Shown: one piece after another, positions 1-5,483 of the stretch
How the letters are laid out: every line of letters starts with the position of its first letter
Position numbering within the stretch: position 1 is the stretch's first letter
Assembly: GCA_022571575.1 (NCBI GenBank)
Contig: JACZXN010000125.1
Location: 1 to 5,871 of the forward strand
DNA length: 5,871 bases
DNA from: Chloroflexota bacterium
GTDB taxonomy: Bacteria > Chloroflexota > Dehalococcoidia > UBA3495
Reading direction: 5' to 3'
Notes under the pieces: model-generated
Database searches by the model: none
Told to the model about the DNA's origin: nothing
The model's input: only the letters and a program-made list of their open reading frames with translations
Made by a program: the position numbers and the translations under genes

Positions 1-193
1 CTTCGATTTGGGGCTGATACTAAGTCAGGTCCCAACCACTGTCAAGGAAATTATGGGCTTCCCAAGCATCCGTCAGGCACGGAATCAGCGGTTGGCGGCA
101 CCGCCCGGCGTTAGACCCGGAATCCCGGCTGTGGTAAACTCGCCGGACACTCCGGATAATCAGTATCCGATATGGAAGGCAGGACTGACGGTT
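1..193. other. Upstream region, no supported gene
   Basis: No recognisable coding sequence is seen here. The reading frame of the downstream substrate-binding protein is open back to about base 8, but the translation of that extension is low in hydrophobics, has no signal peptide and resembles nothing I know. On the plus strand, TAAACT at 135-140 preceded by TG at 132-133 could be an extended -10 element. The best -35 at 111-116 (TTAGAC, 18-base spacer) is poor, so a promoter here is only weakly supported. A purine-rich stretch at 174-184 (GGAAGGCAGGA) is a plausible ribosome binding site for the ATG at 194. It cannot be excluded that the first ~100 bases hold the end of an upstream gene. Confidence 0.4.
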
Positions 194-1113
194 ATGAAAA
201 AGGTGATGAGCGAGACCAACGGGGCGGTGTTCAGCCTGCCCTGGTATGTGGCCAAGGACGAAGGTTTCTTCGCGGCCGAGGGCATCGACATGCAATTCGT
301 CCGGGCCCACGCCGTAAACCCGGAGCATAAAACCAGCAACCCTGATGACGTGAACCCGATCCTGGGCCATATACCCTTCGAAGAGCAGCAGGTGACCATC
401 TACCGCGCTTGAGAGGAGGGTCAGGTCCGTCGGGCCTACGAGAGCAAACAGGGCGCCAAGGTGATTGGACTGCGCTCCTCAGTCGCCAACCAGGCGCTGC
501 TGGTCAGGGGAGACTCCCGCCACTACTATCCCGGCTCGCTGGGCAATGAGCCCATCGCAGTGCAGTTCCACGCCGGCTCCCATTACACCGGCCTGCGGCT
601 GCTGGAAGGCTATCTGCCGGCCGAGAAGATCAAGATGCTGCACTACGGCAGCCCGGAGAACCGCTTGGAGGCCCTGTTGAGCGGAGAAGTGGCGGCGGCC
701 ATGCTCATGGAGCCGTACATCTCCCTGGCCGAGAAGAACGGCTGCCGGTCGGTCTGCGAGGGCCACTACCTGGGGGCCGAGAACGCCAGCGACAACATGG
801 ACGAGCAGACCTTCGCCGCCATCAACCGGGCCGTGGTCAAAGCGGTGGACCTGATCAACTCGGACAAGAACGGTTCATCCACTATCTGCTGGACGACCCG
901 AAGTTCGCGCCGGTGTTGAAGAAATGGGGCCCCCTGACGGCCGACGATTTCATCCTGTCGCGGCTGCGCTACACCCACCCCACCCCGTACACCGACGAGC
1001 AGATCGAAGACACCTACAACTGGATGGTGCGCTGGGGGTTGCTGAACGCCTCGGTCTGCGCCGCCGATTTCGTCGACAACCGGGACGTGGCGCCGGTCGC
1101 TGCCGACGACTGA
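194..1113 (+). pseudogene. NMT1/SsuA-like ABC transporter substrate-binding protein, broken by a stop and a frameshift
   Basis: Periplasmic-binding-protein fold of the NMT1/THI5-like family, which normally delivers small organic substrates to an ABC importer; the substrate is not predictable. Three pieces join into one protein. Bases 194-409 give an N-terminal lobe with the typical stretch LPWYVAKDEGFFAAEGID. An in-frame TGA at 410-412 interrupts it, and the same frame resumes (EEGQVRRAYESKQGAKV) with the central domain (AVQFHAGSHYTGLRLLEGYL, then a segment ending AAAMLMEPYISLAEKNG). Near 866-871 the frame shifts by one missing base, and the C-terminus continues as RFIHYLLDDPKFAPVLKKW to the stop at 1111-1113. 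Restoring one base gives 307 codons including the stop, close to the family's usual ~300-330 residues. The ATG at 194 is chosen because it follows a purine-rich site and sits just before the conserved N-lobe. No signal peptide is visible, so a signal-less form or a lost N-terminus are both possible. No permease or ATPase gene is in the window. The lesions may be true decay or sequencing errors. Confidence 0.75.
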
Positions 1114-1147
1114 TACCCCCGCCGCCGCCAAGCTAGCTCGTCAGAAT

Positions 1148-1186
1148 AAACCTGGCCTTGGTCTTGCCCAAGGCCAGGTTTTTGTT
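1148..1186. terminator. Bidirectional Rho-independent terminator
   Basis: A perfect 14-bp stem (1148-1161 with 1168-1181) closes a 6-base loop (1162-1167, TCTTGC). The stem is AAACCTGGCCTTGG and its complement. On the plus strand five T's (1179-1183) and then GTT follow, as expected for an intrinsic terminator of the substrate-binding protein gene. On the minus strand the stem is followed by TTTATTCTGA, also T-rich, and the stop codon of the converging lipoprotein gene lies just beside it (1188-1190). One element therefore probably ends both transcripts. Confidence 0.85.
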
Positions 1187-1187
1187 G

Positions 1188-2249
1188 CTAGTAATCGCTT
1201 CCCCCGCAGAGCCCGATGGGGTCTAAGAACGCGACCCGCACAACGTCTCGCAATTCTCCAGCCCCAAGCTGCTGTCTGGCGTCGCAGAAAAGCGCTACTG
1301 CTTCTCCGCTCAGGGTTTGATAGGTCTCCACGTCCTGCGCCGCCACCGCCGTGGACCTGGAACGCTCGACGGCCAACCCGTCTTCAAAATATTTGACCAG
1401 GAGATCGTGGTCCGCGGCAAATTCATCCGGAGGCTGTAGCCCTTCAAATTCGCCCTGGGTCTCGCTGTAGAGCTGGACCAACTCCGGTTGAATCACTGAC
1501 AGAGTCGCCAAGATGTCCTCAACCTCATATTCCGGACCGAATCTGATGAGGCGCGAAAATGCGCCGGCGAAAAACCTGGTCATGGTGTCGTAGACCTGGG
1601 CGCCATAATCTCCGCCCGGCACCGTCTCCCTGAAGGAATCACACAACTGAAAAGGGAGATCGACAGCCTCCGTGGCGCTGCAAACACGAGGGTCCAAGCG
1701 CGATGCCGTCAGAAGGAAAATCTCAGTGAGCCTCGCGTTGGCTATGGCGAATGCCGCCGAATCTTGGTTTTCCACCGCGGCTCCAACGTCACTGTCAATG
1801 GCTACCAGTTCAGTTAGCGCCTGGACCATGATCTGGTGGTCCTCTTGGAACCGGGCGGGTGGGATCATCTCTTCGATCGATCGCAGCGCGCCTACGAAGG
1901 CCGTGCCGGCCCCAGCGTCGTGGAGGGCTTCGAATAATCTGGATTTCATCGAATAAACCTGACCGAACACCGCTCGAAAACCCTCGGATTTATCGTGGAA
2001 ATTTCGCCAACCGCTCCTGACCTGTTCGATATATTCCACCTCTTCCGCCGTGAGCGCCTCCGCTCCAGCGGCGATGGGAGTCGCCGTTGCCGGGACCGGC
2101 GTAAGGGTCGGCGCAGTGGTTGCGGTTGGCTTGGGGGTGGCGGTGGCCGATCCACCGCAAGCAACGGCGGCCAGCACGGCCACCACCAACGCCAAGAAGA
2201 GCCATCTATGATTCGATTTCGCCAACGTGATTCGGTTCCCTCTATACAT
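1188..2249 (-). CDS. Secreted lipoprotein of unknown function with internal duplication
   Basis: 353-residue protein predicted to be exported and lipid-anchored. The N-terminus has a basic region (residues 1-15), a hydrophobic core (16-30) and a lipobox-like AVAC with Cys31 as the lipidation site. A flexible Thr/Pro-rich linker follows at about 37-60, a style common in Chloroflexota lipoproteins. The rest is mostly helical by composition. It seems to hold two related halves: IPPARFQEDH at 129-138 and QPPDEFAADH at 272-281 occupy equivalent places, each followed by an acidic helix with [ML]V and then a D-x3-[FY] element. Cysteines at 190, 203, 322 and 348 could form two disulfides, and DPRVC (186-190) and DPIGLC (343-348) look alike. 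The ATG is supported by AAGGAA (2262-2257) seven bases upstream. It converges on the substrate-binding protein pseudogene and diverges from sppA. I do not recognise the family; a ligand-binding or envelope structural role is possible but unproven. Confidence 0.85.
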   Translation of the reverse strand: MYRGNRITLAKSNHRWLFLALVVAVLAAVACGGSATATPKPTATTAPTLTPVPATATPIAAGAEALTAEEVEYIEQVRSGWRNFHDKSEGFRAVFGQVYSMKSRLFEALHDAGAGTAFVGALRSIEEMIPPARFQEDHQIMVQALTELVAIDSDVGAAVENQDSAAFAIANARLTEIFLLTASRLDPRVCSATEAVDLPFQLCDSFRETVPGGDYGAQVYDTMTRFFAGAFSRLIRFGPEYEVEDILATLSVIQPELVQLYSETQGEFEGLQPPDEFAADHDLLVKYFEDGLAVERSRSTAVAAQDVETYQTLSGEAVALFCDARQQLGAGELRDVVRVAFLDPIGLCGGSDY

Positions 2250-2281
2250 ATTTCCATTCCTTCCAACCGCAGCTTAAGGCG

Positions 2282-2298
2282 GTCGATCGTCAATCGAC
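2282..2298. promoter_or_regulatory. Inverted repeat, possible operator in divergent intergenic region
   Basis: Perfect inverted repeat GTCGAT-N5-ATCGAC (arms 2282-2287 and 2293-2298, centre CGTCA). It lies 33 bases upstream of the minus-strand lipoprotein start and 124 bases upstream of the favoured sppA start, a natural place for a dimeric regulator. On the minus strand TTGACG (2293-2288), a five-of-six match to a -35 box, straddles the centre, but I see no good -10 at the right spacing. One 17-base palindrome can arise by chance, so the operator role is tentative. Confidence 0.3.
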
Positions 2299-2407
2299 AC
2301 ATTTGATGCCAGAGATGCGAATTTCGATTCCCTCCGAAGGTATCGACGTTCCCATTCACCCTGCAACGAATAAAGTACAATTGGTAATCTCGGTGGCTGG
2401 TTCCCCC

Positions 2408-2413
2408 AGGAGG
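2408..2413 (+). promoter_or_regulatory. Shine-Dalgarno site that decides the sppA start
   Basis: AGGAGG, a perfect Shine-Dalgarno core, stands nine bases before the ATG at 2423. The in-frame ATGs further upstream (2306 and 2315) have no comparable site, and the extra ~40 residues they would add show no conserved S49 feature or membrane segment. This site therefore selects 2423 as the start. Upstream, TACAAT at 2376-2381 is a possible -10 box without a convincing -35. Confidence 0.75.
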
Positions 2414-2422
2414 AGCTTGATC

Positions 2423-3265
2423 ATGCCCTTAGGATTGGGGCGGCGCTCCGGCGTTGCCGTAGTTGAGATCCACGGAATAATCGGTAATCAGGTCAGAATC
2501 CCGGCCTACTCGCGAATATTCGAGGCCGTGGCCGGCAATAAGCGCATCCGGGCTCTGTTGTTGGACATCGATTCTCCGGGAGGATCGGCCACCGGTTCCG
2601 AGGTCCTTTACCGGGGCATCCAACGGGTCGCCGAGGAGAAGCCGGTCTACGCCTACGTGCGCGGGATGGGGGCCTCGGGCGGTTACTACCTGGCCTGCGC
2701 CGCCAGCAGGGTCTACGCCCTGCCCACCGCGTTGGTCGGGTCCATCGGCGTGATCTATCTCCGCCCCGTATTGGAGCAACTGCTGTCCAAGGTGGGAGTG
2801 GAATTCTCGGTGTACAAGAGCGGCGAATTCAAGGACATGACCGGCTTCTGGCGCAGTCCCACCGACCGGGAGTCGGAGAAGTTCCAGGAACTGATCAACG
2901 AGATCTTCGACAACTTCGTGGCCGTGGTGGCCAGCGGACGTTCCCTGGAGGAAACGGCGGTCCGGGAGATCGCCACAGGCGAAGTCATGACCGCCCGGCG
3001 AGGCGTTGCCCTGGGGCTGGTTGACGAGATCGGCGACTTCAAAGACGCGCTGGAGGCCGTTGCCGAAGCCGGTAATTGCCGGCCCGTGCCCCGGTGGATA
3101 CGCCCCGGACGCAGCCTATCCCAGCGGCTGTTGGGCCGTTCCGGCGCCGGGCAGCACACCGGGGGGCAAGCGCTGATCGAGGGTCTGCAAAGGCTGATGG
3201 CCGGGGGAATCTACTACTTGGAGCCAGGGTATCTCGCGGGTGGCTACCCAGATGCGCCCAATTAA
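2423..3265 (+). CDS. sppA: Signal peptide peptidase SppA-type protease (S49 family), anchorless
   Basis: S49 serine protease with a Ser/Lys dyad and a ClpP/crotonase-like fold. Family members degrade signal peptides left in the membrane after export and may help with membrane-protein quality control. The 280-residue protein starts with the family's first strand (VAVVEIHGIIG, 11-21), followed by LLLDIDSPGGS (45-55). The nucleophile is Ser85 in GMGASGGYY (81-89) and the general base is Lys137 in SGEFKDM (133-139). The 52-residue spacing equals that of the Bacillus subtilis dyad (Ser147/Lys199). VGSIGVI (105-111) and the helix after residue 145 also fit. Unlike the usual bacterial form it has no N-terminal membrane segment, so it is either soluble or held by partners; the Arg-rich tail around 220-239 might touch the membrane. 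The first ATG is at 2306, but the AGGAGG at 2408 supports 2423. The lipoprotein gene follows after 27 bases with no terminator between, suggesting an operon. Confidence 0.92.
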   Translation: MPLGLGRRSGVAVVEIHGIIGNQVRIPAYSRIFEAVAGNKRIRALLLDIDSPGGSATGSEVLYRGIQRVAEEKPVYAYVRGMGASGGYYLACAASRVYALPTALVGSIGVIYLRPVLEQLLSKVGVEFSVYKSGEFKDMTGFWRSPTDRESEKFQELINEIFDNFVAVVASGRSLEETAVREIATGEVMTARRGVALGLVDEIGDFKDALEAVAEAGNCRPVPRWIRPGRSLSQRLLGRSGAGQHTGGQALIEGLQRLMAGGIYYLEPGYLAGGYPDAPN

Positions 3266-3292
3266 TTAACTTTGCAGATTCGATGGGGGAAT

Positions 3293-4480
3293 ATGGGGAC
3301 CTGGACCCCAAGCCGGGCGATATCCTGGGGGATAGTCCTGTTGGCGCTTACTGCGGTCTTGGCCGCCTGCGGAAGCGGTGACGACGCGAATTCTCCTGCT
3401 GGGGCCGATGCCCCGGTGTCTGAGGTTTCCATCTTCGAAGCGTTGCTGAGCGTGATTCCCGACACGCCGGACACCCGCAAGTCCGTCATGATTAACGATT
3501 ACGCGACGGTCCGGGAGATATTCGGGGTGCCACTGCCCGGCCCGGAGGCCGGGGAGGAAGCTCTTGGGGAATATATCATCGGGATCCTAGGGCCGGAGAA
3601 TATGAGCCATCTGACCCAAGGTCCTTTCATCACGGGTATGAGCGGCCGGGCCATGGGGAATTCCAGGAGGGAGTACCTCGCCTTCGACGCCAGAAACGTG
3701 GACCAAAGCGTGGAAGCCGGGATTGTTCCCAGCAAATTGGAGGTTGCTTGGGGGCGTTTCGACCCCGCCGCGACCGCCGAAGCGCTGGCGTCTTGCCCGG
3801 AATGCCCGCCGCCGGACATGGAATCCCACAACGGTGTCCCGTTCTACTCATGGGGCGGGGACCATCAGGGATCGCTCTACGGACGTGATGGACCGCCCGC
3901 TTTCGATCGGTTGGGCCGGGGCGGCCGCATCGCAGTCTCCAGCGAGTACGTATACCGGACAGTGGAGACGCCGGGCATGAAGGGGTTGATTGATTCCGGC
4001 AGCGGAGACGGGCGGTCCCTGGCGGACGTGGAAGAATTTCGACTTTTGGCCCAAGCCATGTCCGGCCTGGGCGCTTACGCGGCGTTCTTCACTGACCAGA
4101 CCCACAAGGTCAGCACGGATCCGGCCGATACACCTGTCATGGCGCCGGATTTCCAGGAGAAGCTGATTGGCGAGATCGGGAAATCTTCGTTGCTGCTGCC
4201 CTACCTGGCGTTCGCCACCGGAGTGGGCCGGGACGGCGCCGGTCGATACTGGGCAATGGCCCTGGTGCACGGCGACGCGGAATCAGCGGAAGAGAACGGA
4301 CGGCGGTTGGAGAAACGCATCTCGGAAAACCCAGAATTACAAGCCTGGTTGGACGGCTTGGAAGAGTACACGCACCAAGTAGAGGGACGTGTCCTGTCTG
4401 CGATGATACGGGGAGACGGTCCGGCTGCCAGATGGAAGTCGATATCAGTTGTTATCACTCCCCTGATTCCCCACGAGTAG
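3293..4480 (+). CDS. Lipoprotein of unknown function downstream of sppA
   Basis: 395-residue predicted lipoprotein. Residues 1-25 form a signal peptide (Arg8, hydrophobic core 12-25) ending in the lipobox LAAC, with Cys26 as the lipidation site. A short polar Gly/Asp/Ala-rich linker (27-42) leads to a large globular domain. Visible marks are the YLAFDARNVDQSV block (128-140), LEVAWGRFD (149-157), a CPEC pair (Cys168, Cys171), GVPFYSWGGD (181-190), PPAFDRLGRGGRIAVS (201-216) and RSLADVEEFRLLAQA (241-255). The repeated mixture of short hydrophobic strands and Gly/Asp turns suggests a beta-rich extracytoplasmic fold. CPEC could bind metal or form a disulfide. I do not recognise a characterised family; a distant DUF3352-like relation is a guess. 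The ATG at 3293 gives a compact signal peptide. Its GGGGGA (3285-3290) lies only two bases away, so translation may depend on coupling to sppA. The only alternative start, TTG at 3272, has no ribosome binding site. It converges with mazG at a gap of eight bases with no terminator visible. Confidence 0.85.
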   Translation: MGTWTPSRAISWGIVLLALTAVLAACGSGDDANSPAGADAPVSEVSIFEALLSVIPDTPDTRKSVMINDYATVREIFGVPLPGPEAGEEALGEYIIGILGPENMSHLTQGPFITGMSGRAMGNSRREYLAFDARNVDQSVEAGIVPSKLEVAWGRFDPAATAEALASCPECPPPDMESHNGVPFYSWGGDHQGSLYGRDGPPAFDRLGRGGRIAVSSEYVYRTVETPGMKGLIDSGSGDGRSLADVEEFRLLAQAMSGLGAYAAFFTDQTHKVSTDPADTPVMAPDFQEKLIGEIGKSSLLLPYLAFATGVGRDGAGRYWAMALVHGDAESAEENGRRLEKRISENPELQAWLDGLEEYTHQVEGRVLSAMIRGDGPAARWKSISVVITPLIPHE

Positions 4481-4488
4481 GAAGAAGG

Positions 4489-5361
4489 TTAGCCCACCAA
4501 CCCCTTGGCCTCCTGCCAGAGTTCTTCTTTCTGCGCCAGGGGGAGGGCGGTGAAGTCCAGACCCCGCTCGGCAGCGAGATGTTCCATGCTGAGATAGCGC
4601 CGTCCGAAACGCTGGTTGGCCTGGCGCAGCACATCCTCGGCGTGCGCTCCGGCCCAGCGGGTCAGATTGACCATGGAGAACAGCAGGTCGCCCAACTCGT
4701 GGGCCTTTTCCTCCGGGGTGGCGGCCGCCTTGAACTCGGCCACCTCCTCCACGATCTTATCCAGCACGCCCGAGACGTCGTCCCACTCGAAGCCCGCCTG
4801 GCCCACCCGGTCCTGCATCAATTGGGCGTAGGCCAGGGCCGGGAGGCCGTTGGGAATCCCCTCAACGGGGGATTTGCTTTCCCCCTTGGCCTTCCGTTCC
4901 TCGGCTTTGATCTGTTCCCAGTTGCGCTCCACCTCCCGGGCGTCCTCGGCGTGCCCGCCGGCGAAGACGTGGGGGTGGCGGCGGACCAGCTTGCCGTTGA
5001 TCTTGCGCAGCACGTCTTCAAGCTGAAACTCGCCCGCCTCCCGGGCGATGTCGGCGTGGAAAGCGACCTGCACGATCAGGTCGCCCAGTTCCTCGGATAG
5101 GGTCGTGGGGTCGCCGGTTTCGATGGCCTCGATGACCTCGTAGGACTCCTCCAACAGATTGCGTTTCAGGGAGTCGTGGGTCTGCTCCCGGTCCCACGGA
5201 CACCCACCTGGAGCGCGCAGGCGGGCCACGATGTCCACCAGAGTCTGAAACGTGCCCAGTTCTTCGTCGGAAAATGGGTCGCCAGAGGATGAATCGTGTT
5301 GGGGCGAACCCTCTTTCGATGAGACGGAATCGTGTTGGGATGAATCCTCTTCCGGCGGCAT
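4489..5361 (-). CDS. mazG: Nucleoside triphosphate pyrophosphohydrolase MazG
   Basis: All-alpha NTP pyrophosphohydrolase that converts (d)NTPs to (d)NMPs and pyrophosphate. In Escherichia coli it cleans the nucleotide pool and lowers ppGpp in starved cells. It is a full two-domain MazG of 290 residues. The N-domain carries LRAPGGCPWDREQTHDSL (48-65), EESYE (71-75) and ELGD (91-94), then RRHPHVF (127-133). The C-domain carries the second set, EEVAE (205-209) and ELGD (222-225), followed by FSMVNLTRWAG. Both sets of acidic Mg-binding residues are intact, so activity is expected. Residues 1-28 are an extra Ser/Asp/His-rich, probably disordered tail made of two 12-residue units, which explains the greater length than the E. 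coli protein (~263). The next in-frame ATG is far inside the domain, so the start at 5361 stands. No Shine-Dalgarno is visible, and a TATAAT six bases upstream suggests a leaderless transcript. The neighbouring DUF1461 gene diverges. Confidence 0.95.
   Translation of the reverse strand: MPPEEDSSQHDSVSSKEGSPQHDSSSGDPFSDEELGTFQTLVDIVARLRAPGGCPWDREQTHDSLKRNLLEESYEVIEAIETGDPTTLSEELGDLIVQVAFHADIAREAGEFQLEDVLRKINGKLVRRHPHVFAGGHAEDAREVERNWEQIKAEERKAKGESKSPVEGIPNGLPALAYAQLMQDRVGQAGFEWDDVSGVLDKIVEEVAEFKAAATPEEKAHELGDLLFSMVNLTRWAGAHAEDVLRQANQRFGRRYLSMEHLAAERGLDFTALPLAQKEELWQEAKGLVG
5281..5352 (-). repeat. Two 36-bp imperfect tandem repeats encoding the MazG N-terminal tail
   Basis: Two adjacent 36-base units (5317-5352 and 5281-5316) encode residues 4-15 (EEDSSQHDSVSS) and 16-27 (KEGSPQHDSSSG). 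The best-conserved core, GAATCGTGTTGGG on the plus strand, recurs at 5291-5303 and 5327-5339, exactly one unit apart. The period is a multiple of three, so copy-number change would keep frame. The DNA similarity extends past the QHDS core, pointing to a duplication rather than chance low complexity. Confidence 0.7.
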
Positions 5362-5367
5362 GGGCGA

Positions 5368-5397
5368 ATTATAGTTTGGCGGCCGGTTGCTTCACAA
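5368..5397 (-). promoter_or_regulatory. mazG promoter, probably giving a leaderless mRNA
   Basis: Read on the minus strand, TTGTGA (5397-5392, four of six matches to the -35 consensus), an 18-base spacer and a perfect TATAAT (5373-5368) form a sigma-70-type promoter. Only six bases (TCGCCC) separate the -10 from the ATG, so transcription should start at or within a base or two of the start codon. No ribosome binding site is present, which fits leaderless translation. The match is seen directly; the transcription start is inferred. Confidence 0.65.
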
Positions 5398-5423
5398 GCT
5401 GGCCGGTGCTAAGTTAGATTGGA

Positions 5424-5460
5424 GCGCCAGGCGCATTCCCCTTGCTACTCGGGCCTGGTG
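5424..5460 (+). promoter_or_regulatory. Possible leader hairpin or palindrome before the DUF1461 gene
   Basis: GCGCC-A-GGCGC (5424-5434) is a short palindrome. Alternatively CGCCAGGC (5425-5432) can pair with GCCTGGTG (5453-5460) across a 20-base loop with one G-U pair. The two foldings are mutually exclusive, and both lie in the probable 5' leader. Upstream, TTGCTT (5387-5392) with TAAGTT (5410-5415, TG extension at 5407-5408) is a weak candidate promoter. None of this is strong. Confidence 0.2.
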
Positions 5461-5483
5461 AAGTCATCCGCAACGGAGAATAC

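Noticed and set aside
8..193. N-terminal extension of the substrate-binding protein from a TTG at base 8
   Set aside because: The extra residues have no signal peptide or family similarity, and the ATG at 194 has a better ribosome binding site and lies directly before the conserved lobe.
410..412. TGA as a selenocysteine codon
   Set aside because: A second lesion (frameshift near 870) is present, the family has no known selenoproteins, and no selenocysteine insertion hairpin is evident just after the TGA.
860..875. Programmed frameshift in the substrate-binding protein
   Set aside because: CGGACAAGAACGG contains no slippery heptamer and no clear stimulatory structure; a simple one-base loss explains the data.
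1946..2380. Minus-strand open frame of 144 residues overlapping the lipoprotein start
   Set aside because: It is Arg/Pro-rich shadow sequence in another frame of the signal peptide and linker of the real gene.
2303..2422. Longer sppA beginning at TTG 2303 or ATG 2306/2315
   Set aside because: There is no ribosome binding site at these codons, no membrane segment in the added residues, and a perfect AGGAGG stands nine bases before ATG 2423.
3261..3270. ATTAATTAAC palindromic stretch after sppA as a regulatory site
   Set aside because: It is a short AT-rich palindrome overlapping the stop codon, with no further symmetry and no promoter-like context.
3848..4270. Minus-strand open frame of 140 residues within the second lipoprotein gene
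   Set aside because: It is antisense to a well-supported lipoprotein with a signal peptide and lipobox, and shows no recognisable protein features.
4432..5100. Long plus-strand open frame of 222 residues inside mazG
   Set aside because: It lies antisense to a clear MazG coding sequence with both catalytic motif sets, and its translation is His/Gly/Leu-rich with no recognisable domain, as expected for a GC-rich shadow frame.
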